Source: Actinomycetes bacterium
GTDB lineage: Bacteria > Actinomycetota > Coriobacteriia > Anaerosomatales > Anaerosomataceae
Direction: 5' to 3'
DNA length: 7,629 nt
NCBI GenBank assembly: GCA_021850085.1
Contig: JAJZRZ010000080.1
Span: 1 to 7,629 of the forward strand
The notes under the pieces are model-generated. The model did no database searches. It was not told where the DNA came from and was given only the letters and a program-made list of their open reading frames with translations. Each line of letters starts with the position of its first letter. The first letter of the stretch is position 1. Below, one piece after another: positions 1 to 6,215 of this stretch. The position numbers and the translations under genes were made by a program.

Positions 1-336
1 GCCGTCGACGCGCTCGGCGCGAGAGCGATGCGTGTGACCGTTCACGACGACGTCGACACGGGGCTGGACGGGACCGCGGCGTGCATCGGGCTCGTGGAAC
101 ACCAGGATTCGGTGACCGGCGAGGTCGACGACCGCCCGGTCGTTCAGCCGCCATTCGAGCTCGTCGCGGTCGGTGTTGCCTCGCACTGCGGTCACCGGCG
201 CGATGGCTTTGAGCCGATCGAGGATCCAGCCTCCGCAGATATCCCCCGCGTGTATGATGTGTTCCACGTCTGCGAACGCGTCACGCACGCGCTCGGACAG
301 CCTCCCGTGAGTGTCGGACACGACGCCGACCAGCAT
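1..336 (-). CDS. YfcE/MJ0936-type metallophosphoesterase (phosphodiesterase), 3' end outside the window
   Basis: The first 112 codons are visible and the frame is still open at the window edge. The translation begins MLVGVVSDTHGRL and shows the calcineurin-like phosphoesterase metal ligands in the expected order: D8 and H10 (SDTHG), D32 (HAGDIC), N54 (RGNTD), H81 (VFHE) and H101/H103 (NGHTH). This is the small YfcE/MJ0936 class, which hydrolyses phosphodiester or phosphomonoester bonds using two metal ions, usually Mn or Ni, in the cytosol. Physiological substrates are poorly defined. The spacer between H81 and the GHTH motif looks somewhat short for the class. The ATG lies two bases after the stop of the LytTR regulator gene (TGACGATG), so translation is probably coupled. 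Members usually run to about 150-180 residues, so roughly 40-70 residues should lie outside the window. The family call is firm; the substrate is unknown. Confidence 0.9.
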   Translation of the reverse strand, partial: MLVGVVSDTHGRLSERVRDAFADVEHIIHAGDICGGWILDRLKAIAPVTAVRGNTDRDELEWRLNDRAVVDLAGHRILVFHEPDARRGPVQPRVDVVVNGHTHRSRAERVDG

Positions 337-338
337 CG

Positions 339-1046
339 TCACAACCCCAGCGCGCGCTTGAGCATCGGTGCACGCCTTCTGGAGACCGGCACCTTGGTGT
401 GCGCGGAGTCTTTGAGAGTCAACTCCATGGTGCCGCCGTACATGGGGGCCACTTCGCCGACCTGCCCGAGGTTCACGAGATAACGGCGGTGCACCCGGAA
501 GAACCCTTGCGGCTCGAGCTTGTGTTCCAAGTCTGCGAGCGAAAGGGTCGAAAGGTACCGCTCGCCCTCCGTGTAGATGTAGCTGTAGTCGTCCTTGGCC
601 ATGATATGAAGGATGTCGGGGACCTGCAGCAGCAGCTTGCGGCCCCCCTTCTCGACCGGAACGCGGTCAACCTTCGCGGGCGCCTGCGCGGCCGGCGCGA
701 GCCGCTCCACGGCCATGCGCAGCCTTCGGATCTCCACCGGTTTCACGAGGTAGTCCACGGCCGCGACCTCGAACGCCTCGACGGCGTGCTCGCTGTGCGC
801 CGTGACGAAGACGATCGAAGGTGGATACTTGAGCTCGGAGAGCGCCTCGGCAAGCTCCATCCCGGAAAGCCCTGGCATGTTGACGTCGAGGAACACGACA
901 TCGTACGGGATCGCACGGATGAGCTGGAACGCCTCGCGTGCGCTCCCGGCCTCCCCCACGACCTCCACACCTCCCGCCTCGCCGAGCAGGTAACGCAGCT
1001 CCGAGCGGGCGGGCACCTCATCGTCCACCAGCAGCGCCTTCAGCAT
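339..1046 (-). CDS. LytR/AlgR-family response regulator (receiver + LytTR DNA-binding domain)
   Basis: This is a complete 235-residue regulator. Residues 1-120 form a CheY-like receiver: acidic pair D8/D9, phosphoacceptor D54 in FLDVNMPG, T82 (VTAH) and K102 in the VKP motif are all present, so it should be phosphorylatable. A short Ala/Pro linker (about 117-127) leads to a LytTR domain at about 128-233, recognised by KLLLQVPDILHI, the KDDYSYIYT stretch and FFRVHRRYLVNL (H186-L193). LytTR proteins bind direct repeats in promoters through a beta-strand fold instead of a helix-turn-helix. The gene starts 15 bases after the LytS-class kinase stop, so the two form a standard cognate pair. It probably controls promoters elsewhere or its own operon; no repeated LytTR box was picked out in the window. 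The ATG at 1046 gives the full receiver strand 1, so the start is secure. Confidence 0.95.
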   Translation of the reverse strand: MLKALLVDDEVPARSELRYLLGEAGGVEVVGEAGSAREAFQLIRAIPYDVVFLDVNMPGLSGMELAEALSELKYPPSIVFVTAHSEHAVEAFEVAAVDYLVKPVEIRRLRMAVERLAPAAQAPAKVDRVPVEKGGRKLLLQVPDILHIMAKDDYSYIYTEGERYLSTLSLADLEHKLEPQGFFRVHRRYLVNLGQVGEVAPMYGGTMELTLKDSAHTKVPVSRRRAPMLKRALGL

Positions 1047-1061
1047 CTCACTCGCCTGACC

Positions 1062-2345
1062 CTACGCCGGCACGGCGATCGTCATGGTCACCGTGGTCCC
1101 CTTCCCCCGGACACTCTCCACGGCAAGCCCGCTCGCCGAGCCGAAATGTCCCTTAAGTCTATCGTCCACGTTCTTGAGGGCGATGCCTAGCCCCTTGCCG
1201 AATCCCGTCTCGAGTACGCGCGGGAGATCCTCCGGTGAGATGCCCGCACCGTCATCGGCCACTCGGATGCGGATGACTCCGCCCTCGCGTCGCCCTGCGA
1301 GTGTGATCGTGAGCGGCACGTCGGGCTTGGTCCCGTGCTGCACGCAGTTCTCAACGAGCGGCTGAAGGATGAAAGCCGGCACCTCGATGCCGAGGATGGT
1401 GGGATCGATCTGTTCGAAAACATGAAGGCGCTCACCGAAGCGCGCCTGCTCGAAGCGCAGGTACGTGAGCGCGTACTCCAGCTCCTGCCGCAGCGGGATG
1501 GGGCCTTCGTTGTCTTCGAGCATGCGCCGGTAGAACGACGCGAACTCCCGCAGCAGCTCGCGGGCAGTGGCGGGGTCGGTGCGTATGAGCATGGCGATGG
1601 TGTTGATCGTGTTGAAGAGGAAGTGGGGATTGATCTGCGCCTGCAGGGCTTTGAGCTCCATTCGGCACGCGAGCGCGGTTTGCCGCTCCAGTTCAGAGAG
1701 CTCGAGTTGCGTGGAGAGCAGGCGCGCGAGGCCCTCGACCATCGTCACCTGCGTCTCGTTCAGCAATCGGGGTGTGGTGTAGTAGAACTTGAGGGTACCG
1801 ACCGGCTCTCCGCGGATCTCGAGGGGTACGACGATGGCCGCCCTCAATAGGCAGTCCCTTTTCGGGCAGCCGATGTCGTCGCGTGACCCCAAGATGCGGT
1901 GCTCGTTCTCCTCGATGGCTTCTCGAGTGGCCCGCGTCATGATCGGCCCGCCGATCGCGTGATGGTCCTCACCCAACCCTGCGAACCCCAGTACGGACTC
2001 TGTGTCCGTGATCGCCACAGCGGCCGCCTCGCTTTGTGAAAGCGCGAGCCGGCACACCTCCTGAGCGGTCTCGGAGTCGAGCCCTCGGCGCAGGTAGGCG
2101 AGCGAGCGGTCGGCGATCTCGAGGATCCGGTGCGATTGCTGGGCTTTCATGTGGTCCGGGCGCGTGGCGATGCGCGCAACAGCCGAGCCGAGCGCCGCGA
2201 TCGCCAGGGCGGCTGTCGCCACGATGAAGACCGTCCTGGGCAGCTGCACGACGAGACCAACGCTCACGACGACCGCGATGAAGAACGTCGCGGTGAGCAA
2301 GGTGGCGTCAAGCACCCATGACCGGATCGCGGAGATGCTCCTCAC
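1062..2345 (-). CDS. LytS/YehU-class sensor histidine kinase with two-TM anchor and GAF-like domain
   Basis: I place the start at a GTG (2345) that overlaps the acetyltransferase stop as GTGA and has a GAGAGGGG Shine-Dalgarno sequence just before it. The open frame continues upstream, but there it runs inside the acetyltransferase gene. The product is 427 residues. Two hydrophobic segments (about 10-32 and 38-57) form a short membrane hairpin. A GAF-like domain follows at about 70-215, with the paired cysteines C160 and C165 (GCPKRDC) before IVVPL. A helix leads into the His_kinase domain with QINPHFLFN (H241 as phosphoacceptor), then the ATPase: N-box LVENCVQHG (N333), DDGAG (364-368), GKGLGIAL (383-390) and GKGTT (414-418). 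All catalytic boxes are intact. The LytTR regulator starts 15 bases downstream and is the evident partner. Many LytS relatives carry a five-TM sensor domain; this one lacks it, so the input is probably sensed by the GAF region in the cytosol. Confidence 0.93.
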   Translation of the reverse strand: MRSISAIRSWVLDATLLTATFFIAVVVSVGLVVQLPRTVFIVATAALAIAALGSAVARIATRPDHMKAQQSHRILEIADRSLAYLRRGLDSETAQEVCRLALSQSEAAAVAITDTESVLGFAGLGEDHHAIGGPIMTRATREAIEENEHRILGSRDDIGCPKRDCLLRAAIVVPLEIRGEPVGTLKFYYTTPRLLNETQVTMVEGLARLLSTQLELSELERQTALACRMELKALQAQINPHFLFNTINTIAMLIRTDPATARELLREFASFYRRMLEDNEGPIPLRQELEYALTYLRFEQARFGERLHVFEQIDPTILGIEVPAFILQPLVENCVQHGTKPDVPLTITLAGRREGGVIRIRVADDGAGISPEDLPRVLETGFGKGLGIALKNVDDRLKGHFGSASGLAVESVRGKGTTVTMTIAVPA

Positions 2346-3175
2346 CTGCCCCTCTCGGCCCCGAAGCGCAGGAACGCGTACCGCCTGCCCGTGTCCGAGA
2401 ACGACGCCGAGCGGTACAGAGCCTGCGACGGCTGGTTGTCGACTTGCGTTGTGAGCGTGATCCTCGAGCCGCCTGCCCGGCCAACGAAGGACACCGCCTC
2501 CGCGAGAAGCGCCGACCCGATGTGCCGCCTGCGCATGCCGGGAACCACGCACAGTCGCCCGAGCAACCCGTCGTCGGCATCAACGGTGCACAGAGTATAA
2601 CCGACAGCCATGCCGTCGACCTCGGCGAGGGCCAGCCGGCCCGTATCACAGAAACGCTCGAGATGGCGCCTGTCGTATCGCCAGAACAAATCGAAGCATG
2701 CTGCATCAATGCGCAGCACAACCGGGACATCGCCTTTGCGTGCCCGCCTTATCTTGAGACCGGGCACATGCCGGGCCGTATGCATGGCGCCCAGGGGCGT
2801 AAGCGCGAACGTGGCTACCACCGTTTGGGCCCGCATGCCCGCAGCCTCGTACGGCCCGGTCTCCTCAACGGGGACGGGCGGGCTCACCACGTCGCTCAGA
2901 CCCACCGACCACCCGAGTTCGCGCAGGGTCTGCACCGCGGCGGGTATGGCGCCTGTGACACACCACAGTGCATCGATGGCGAGCACAGGCAGGTGGTCTC
3001 GCCAGCGGCTCAGGACCGCCACCTCTCCTATGTCGGTGGTGCGGATGCGCCACGGCTCCCCGCCGATGGCTGAACGCATCTCCGCCCCGCTTCCGAAGAC
3101 CCTGGCGGCCACGAGCATCCGCTCGAGCTTGGCCAGCTCCCCGCCCGTCGGCTCCCTGAACGCGAGCCCGCTCAT
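2342..3175 (-). CDS. GNAT-family N-acetyltransferase with degenerate N-terminal GNAT-like half
   Basis: The ATG at 3175 shares one base with the upstream permease stop (TGATG). The much longer open frame upstream runs antisense-free but inside the permease gene and is Arg/Gly-rich noise, so I reject it. The 277-residue product has a clear GNAT domain at about 140-272: LKIRRARKGDV (strand 1), an LCVVPGMRRRHIG segment carrying the acetyl-CoA pyrophosphate loop (R215-A222), and a C-terminal DNQPSQALYRSASF motif with N247 and Y254. Residues 1-135 lack the CoA loop but have a LWCVTGAIPAAV segment and a late PYEAAGM...VVATFAL pattern that resembles the end of a second, decayed GNAT fold, as in other tandem GNAT proteins. 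The reaction would be acetyl transfer from acetyl-CoA to an unidentified amine. The gene is coupled on both sides: to the permease above and, by a GTGA overlap, to the kinase below. The substrate cannot be read from the sequence. Confidence 0.88.
   Translation of the reverse strand: MSGLAFREPTGGELAKLERMLVAARVFGSGAEMRSAIGGEPWRIRTTDIGEVAVLSRWRDHLPVLAIDALWCVTGAIPAAVQTLRELGWSVGLSDVVSPPVPVEETGPYEAAGMRAQTVVATFALTPLGAMHTARHVPGLKIRRARKGDVPVVLRIDAACFDLFWRYDRRHLERFCDTGRLALAEVDGMAVGYTLCTVDADDGLLGRLCVVPGMRRRHIGSALLAEAVSFVGRAGGSRITLTTQVDNQPSQALYRSASFSDTGRRYAFLRFGAERGR
2349..2356 (-). promoter_or_regulatory. Shine-Dalgarno sequence for the coupled GTG start of the sensor kinase
   Basis: GAGAGGGG lies inside the last codons of the acetyltransferase gene, three to seven bases before the GTG at 2345. 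That GTG overlaps the TGA stop as GTGA. The site supports the start used for the kinase and points to coupled translation of acetyltransferase and kinase. Confidence 0.75.
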
Positions 3176-3954
3176 CACAGCAACCCCGCCTCGGTGATGC
3201 CGAGCAGCGCACCGGTGGCCAGCAGCATCAGTGCGAACCCCACGCGAACGCTCTTCTCGCGGGCCATCGCGGTGACCCGGGAGCCCAGCATCGCACCCGG
3301 CACGACGCCAAGCGCGAGGACGAGGGCGAGCGCGACGTCCACGTTGCCGAGAAGGAAATGGCTCACGGAGCCCGGGATGGCCAGTATCGAGACCGCGACC
3401 AGACTGGTCCCGATCGCTCGCTTCACGGGGAAGGCGAAGAAGCGGGTCAGTGCGGGCACGATCACGAACCCGCCGCCGAGCCCCAGAAACCCTGAGGACA
3501 GTCCCGCGACGGCCCCCAGCGCAGCCACCCACGCCAACGACCGTGACCGCGTGTCGCCGTCCGCTACCTCTCGCCCGGTGTGTCGTGGCCGAAGCGCAAG
3601 ACGCAGCATATCGATGGCCAAGAAGCCGATGAGCACGGCGGTCACCAGCAGCACGATGCGGCCTCCCACCCGGCTGGCCCCAAGTGCGCCTGCGACCGCG
3701 AAGGCGCCCCCCACCACGCCCATGGTCACGCCGAGCCTCACGTCCGCCAATCCTCGACGGAAGTAGCTCCAGGCACCGGCAAGCGCAGTGGGGATGATGA
3801 CCGGCAGCGGCGTACCCACCGCGATCAGCTCGGGGGCGCCGAGGAGAAGTCGCAGCGCCGGCGTCGTGACCAGGCCGCCGCCGATACCGAACTGCCCCGA
3901 GAAGAAGCCAGCCGCGAGCCCGATGACGAGCGTGAGCGGCAATGGCGACGGCAT
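3175..3954 (-). CDS. TauE/SafE-family membrane permease (putative anion or sulfur-compound exporter)
   Basis: This is a 259-residue, strongly hydrophobic protein of TauE/SafE length. The two-fold internal repeat of the family is plain: GLAAGFFSGQFGIGGG near residue 12 and GAVAGLSSGFLGLGGG near residue 147, each followed by a P-A-L segment. A charged cytosolic loop (about 122-139) separates the halves. Membrane segments can be seen at about 7-28, 43-62, 75-95, 98-120, 140-165, 180-200, 205-228 and 237-256. Characterised relatives move sulfite, sulfoacetate, taurine-derived or other organic anions across the inner membrane; the substrate here cannot be assigned. I chose the ATG at 3954, four bases after the glycosyltransferase stop; the frame extends a further 22 codons but only inside that gene. 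The stop overlaps the acetyltransferase start by one base. No sulfur-metabolism gene is next to it, so a sulfur role is only the family default. Confidence 0.9.
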   Translation of the reverse strand: MPSPLPLTLVIGLAAGFFSGQFGIGGGLVTTPALRLLLGAPELIAVGTPLPVIIPTALAGAWSYFRRGLADVRLGVTMGVVGGAFAVAGALGASRVGGRIVLLVTAVLIGFLAIDMLRLALRPRHTGREVADGDTRSRSLAWVAALGAVAGLSSGFLGLGGGFVIVPALTRFFAFPVKRAIGTSLVAVSILAIPGSVSHFLLGNVDVALALVLALGVVPGAMLGSRVTAMAREKSVRVGFALMLLATGALLGITEAGLL

Positions 3955-3958
3955 GGCG

Positions 3959-5200
3959 TCAGTCGGCCCTGATGACCGGGAAGCGGCCCGTGAGCGCGCC
4001 GCGGTCCACGCGGCGCTCACCCGTGAACAGCGACTTCAGCGCGATGTCCTCCCAGATGCGATCCATCAACAGCGGCCAGCGGCGCTGGAACGCGAAGTAC
4101 TTCTCGCAGTTCTCGCGAGCGTAGTGAGCCGCTTGGGGCACCGTGGTGCGGGCGATCGTGAGATAGGCTCCGCGCTCTTTGGTGCCGAGGGCACGCAGGA
4201 GCGCCGTGACCCGCGAGCGCCAGTTGATCGAGGTGTCCACGAGGTGACCCGGGTACGGCATCAGAGAGCCTGGGGTCACTTGACGCAGGTCCACCTGCGA
4301 TTTCGAGAACTCAAGCTTGCGATGCGTGTACACGAACCGGAGCACGTCTTGCCGGAACAAGGCGGCCTCGCTCGCGGTGCTCGGCGGCTGATGCAACACA
4401 GCCCACTCGGAGTCGAGGAACACATCACCTCCGTGCATGCGCGCGTTGATCACATAATCGATGTCTTCGCCACGGACGGCCCACGGGTCGAACGAAACGT
4501 TGCAGTACATGTCGCGATGCAGCGCAAGGCACCCGCCGAACGCGAGGTTGCTCGGCTTGATGCGCGGCGGTTTGAGAGCCGCGGTCATGCCTTTGTTGTA
4601 GAACTCCGTCTGTCTCCAGAACGTGTCGGTCCACGGCGTGGGGCCCTTCGCGAGGAACGAGCCCTGCTCGTCGGCGTAGTAGCCGCTCTTGGCAAGCACG
4701 GCACGGCCCTGATCGTCCTGCTGCGCGAGTCCGGCTGTCGCTTGGCCGAGGAAGGTGGGATCCACGATCACCTGGTCATCGTCGAGGAAGACCACGGTCT
4801 GGCTGCCGAGAATGGAGCCCAGCATGAGGCCTACGTTGCGGACGCCACCATAGCCTGCCAGGCTCACGCCGCTGATCATGTCGGCGAACTCGAGCTGCTC
4901 CATGCGCCGGTGCAAGGACCCCATCTCGGCCGGACCGCAGATGAGCGAGTCGATGCCGGGAAACTCCTCCAGGATCTCCCCGACCCGGTCTTCCGCTTGG
5001 TGGGCGATCGACTCCTCGGTCACCGCGACGATGAGGACGACCCTGCCGAGCCCCTCGACGGTTTCGAGCGAACGCAGGCAACCGGGGAGCGTCCCGTCCT
5101 CGTCGATCGGCGTGGGGTGGTCGTAGTGGAAGCGTGCTCGTTCGGGACCCCTGGTTCGGCGGCGCGTCCAGAAGGTCGGTATGATCACGGTCGGTTGCAC
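3959..5200 (-). CDS. GT-A fold glycosyltransferase (family 2-like)
   Basis: A 413-residue protein starting at a GTG (5200) that has a GAAGGGA Shine-Dalgarno six bases upstream. The frame stays open further up, with an ATG at 5251, but without a good ribosome site. The N-terminus QPTVIIPTF is the first strand of a GT-A nucleotide-sugar fold. Other landmarks (numbered from the GTG) are a GYGGVRNVG segment (116-124), VVFLDDDQVIVD with the metal-binding DDD at 140-142, FGGCLALHRD (221-230), RGEDIDYV (243-250), where the ED motif would supply the catalytic base, and WAVLHQPP with H270. These are the usual family 2 transferase positions. The C-terminal third is basic and aromatic with no obvious membrane segment, so the enzyme is probably cytosolic or peripheral. 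Donor and acceptor are unknown. No polysaccharide or cell-wall cluster surrounds it; it lies between a radical SAM gene and a permease. Confidence 0.87.
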   Translation of the reverse strand: MQPTVIIPTFWTRRRTRGPERARFHYDHPTPIDEDGTLPGCLRSLETVEGLGRVVLIVAVTEESIAHQAEDRVGEILEEFPGIDSLICGPAEMGSLHRRMEQLEFADMISGVSLAGYGGVRNVGLMLGSILGSQTVVFLDDDQVIVDPTFLGQATAGLAQQDDQGRAVLAKSGYYADEQGSFLAKGPTPWTDTFWRQTEFYNKGMTAALKPPRIKPSNLAFGGCLALHRDMYCNVSFDPWAVRGEDIDYVINARMHGGDVFLDSEWAVLHQPPSTASEAALFRQDVLRFVYTHRKLEFSKSQVDLRQVTPGSLMPYPGHLVDTSINWRSRVTALLRALGTKERGAYLTIARTTVPQAAHYARENCEKYFAFQRRWPLLMDRIWEDIALKSLFTGERRVDRGALTGRFPVIRAD

Positions 5201-5305
5201 GCATGATCCCTTCGTCGGCCCTCCGCAGCCTTCGACGGAGACGCCCACCATTCTAACGTTTCGGCGGAGTAGCCGAGCGCGCGACCGCATCGGACCCGTG
5301 CTCGC
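5201..5305 (-). other. Only substantial intergenic gap; possible weak promoter
   Basis: About 105 bases lie between the AmrS-type stop and the glycosyltransferase GTG. A TAGAAT hexamer on the minus strand (5255-5250) matches five of six positions of the bacterial -10 box and would give a leader of about 40 bases. No -35-like hexamer is seen 16-18 bases upstream (the stretch there is GC-rich). If translation instead starts at the ATG at 5251, most of this space is coding. No convincing hairpin terminator was seen. The remaining gaps in the window are all 15 bases or less. Confidence 0.3.
5207..5213 (-). promoter_or_regulatory. Shine-Dalgarno sequence that decides the glycosyltransferase GTG start
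   Basis: GAAGGGA lies six bases before the GTG at 5200, which starts the protein directly before its first Rossmann-like strand. An ATG at 5204 sits in another frame and opens only an overlapping noise frame. The in-frame ATG at 5251 lacks a comparable site. Confidence 0.7.
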
Positions 5306-6202
5306 TCATGCCTCGTCCTCTCCGCCGGGCTCCCGCACGTTGCCGAGGAATACGAAGCGCAGTCCCTCCTCGACGCCGATCTCACGCGCCTGCCGCAGCG
5401 TCGCCAGCGGCGTCGGCGGGAGGTGGGAGAGCTCGAGGTACGGGAAGAACCGCGTCACGTGCCACGGAGTGTCCGGGCCGAGGCGGTCCCTGATCCATTC
5501 GGCGATCCCGCGGAGGGTCTGCTCATCATCGTTGACCGACGGGATGACGTTGGTGACCACCTCGACGTGCATTCCCCACCGTGTCTTCGCGCGCTCCGCG
5601 GCATCGAGGATCGGTTTCCCGGACCTGATCTTGCACAGCGCGCGATGCGCCTCGTCGTCGAACGCCTTGACATCCACGCGCCAGACGTCGATGTGTGGTC
5701 CGATCAGATCGAGGCCGGCCTCGGTGATGTAGCCGTTGGTCACCATCACCGTGTAGATGTCGGCCGCCTTGCATGCCTTGGACACGTCGAGCACGTACTC
5801 GGCCCAGATGACCGGTTCATTATAGGTGAACGCCACACCTTCGCATCCGTGCATGCGAGCGAGCGGGACGACCTCGTCAGGCTCAAGTCGCTGGAGCCCG
5901 CCGCCGTCCGGCTTGGCACGGCTGATCCTCCAGTTCTGACAGTGGCTGCAGCGCATGGTGCAGCCGACGCTGCCGAGTGACAGAGCGCTCGTCCCGGGAC
6001 GGTAGCGGAACACCGGCTTTTTCTCGATGGGGTCCACCGCCACGGAGGAGACGAGAGCGTACGTGACCGCTTCCAGGGTCCCGCCGGTGTTCTGCCGCAC
6101 TCCGCACACGCCGGTCCGGCCGTCTGCGATGCGGCACTGGTGGGGGCACAGTAAGCAATGGATGCGCGTGCCTTCGCGTTCCCACAGAAGGGCCTCGTGC
6201 AT
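5306..6202 (-). CDS. amrS: AmrS-type radical SAM enzyme (AmmeMemoRadiSam system / PflA-like), short C-terminus
   Basis: The 298-residue product carries the radical SAM signature CTMRCSHC (C81, C85, C88), which binds a [4Fe-4S] cluster and cleaves S-adenosylmethionine. The N-terminus has the extra cysteine set of the AmrS family, CLLCPHQC...GVCGVRQ (C16, C19, C23, C33). Further family marks are AFTYNEP (125-131), VMVTNGYIT (153-160), DVWRVDVKAF (172-181), TNVIPSVND (218-226) and DTPWHVTRF (244-252). Such proteins are often mis-annotated as pyruvate formate-lyase activases. The reaction of AmrS is not settled. Usual relatives carry a C-terminal tail after the GNV motif with a CxxC pair; this one ends about ten residues after LGNV, without it. 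Neither Memo nor AMMECR1 is in the window. I chose ATG 6202 over GTG 6205 because AGGAGG is then seven bases away. Confidence 0.88.
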   Translation of the reverse strand: MHEALLWEREGTRIHCLLCPHQCRIADGRTGVCGVRQNTGGTLEAVTYALVSSVAVDPIEKKPVFRYRPGTSALSLGSVGCTMRCSHCQNWRISRAKPDGGGLQRLEPDEVVPLARMHGCEGVAFTYNEPVIWAEYVLDVSKACKAADIYTVMVTNGYITEAGLDLIGPHIDVWRVDVKAFDDEAHRALCKIRSGKPILDAAERAKTRWGMHVEVVTNVIPSVNDDEQTLRGIAEWIRDRLGPDTPWHVTRFFPYLELSHLPPTPLATLRQAREIGVEEGLRFVFLGNVREPGGEDEA

Positions 6203-6209
6203 CACGACT

Positions 6210-6215
6210 CCTCCT
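6210..6215 (-). promoter_or_regulatory. Shine-Dalgarno sequence of the AmrS-type gene, built on the upstream stop codon
   Basis: The minus strand reads TAGGAGGAGTCGTGATG. The TAG is the stop of the GGDEF fusion gene, and the perfect AGGAGG begins on its second base. The spacing is seven bases to the ATG at 6202 and only four to the GTG at 6205, so the ATG is the better start. The layout suggests that ribosomes ending on the sensor gene are well placed to reinitiate on the radical SAM gene. Confidence 0.85.

Noticed and set aside
399..1190. Plus-strand open frame of 263 codons opposite the LytTR regulator
   Set aside because: No recognisable motif, low-complexity charged composition, and the opposite strand encodes an unmistakable receiver-LytTR protein.
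2346..2552. N-terminal extension of the sensor kinase reading frame upstream of the GTG
   Set aside because: It lies fully inside the acetyltransferase C-terminal domain in another frame, has Arg/Gly-rich composition, and the GTG at 2345 has a Shine-Dalgarno sequence and a GTGA overlap.
3176..3532. N-terminal extension of the acetyltransferase reading frame
   Set aside because: It overlaps the second half of the permease gene, is Arg-rich noise, and the ATG at 3175 gives a normal GNAT start.
3788..5206. Plus-strand open frame of 472 codons opposite the glycosyltransferase and the start of the permease
   Set aside because: Its translation is rich in Arg, His and Glu with no family motif, and it is antisense to a gene with clear GT-A motifs. 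Long antisense frames are common at this GC content.
5250..5310. Intrinsic terminator after the AmrS-type gene
   Set aside because: The stretch is GC-rich but I could not find a clear stem followed by a T-run on the minus strand.
5306..6202. HydE or HydG hydrogenase maturase, suggested by the adjacent hydrogenase-like gene
   Set aside because: The N-terminal C16/C19/C23/C33 set and the TYNEP, TNG and DTPWHV motifs are AmrS/PflA-type, not those of HydE or HydG.
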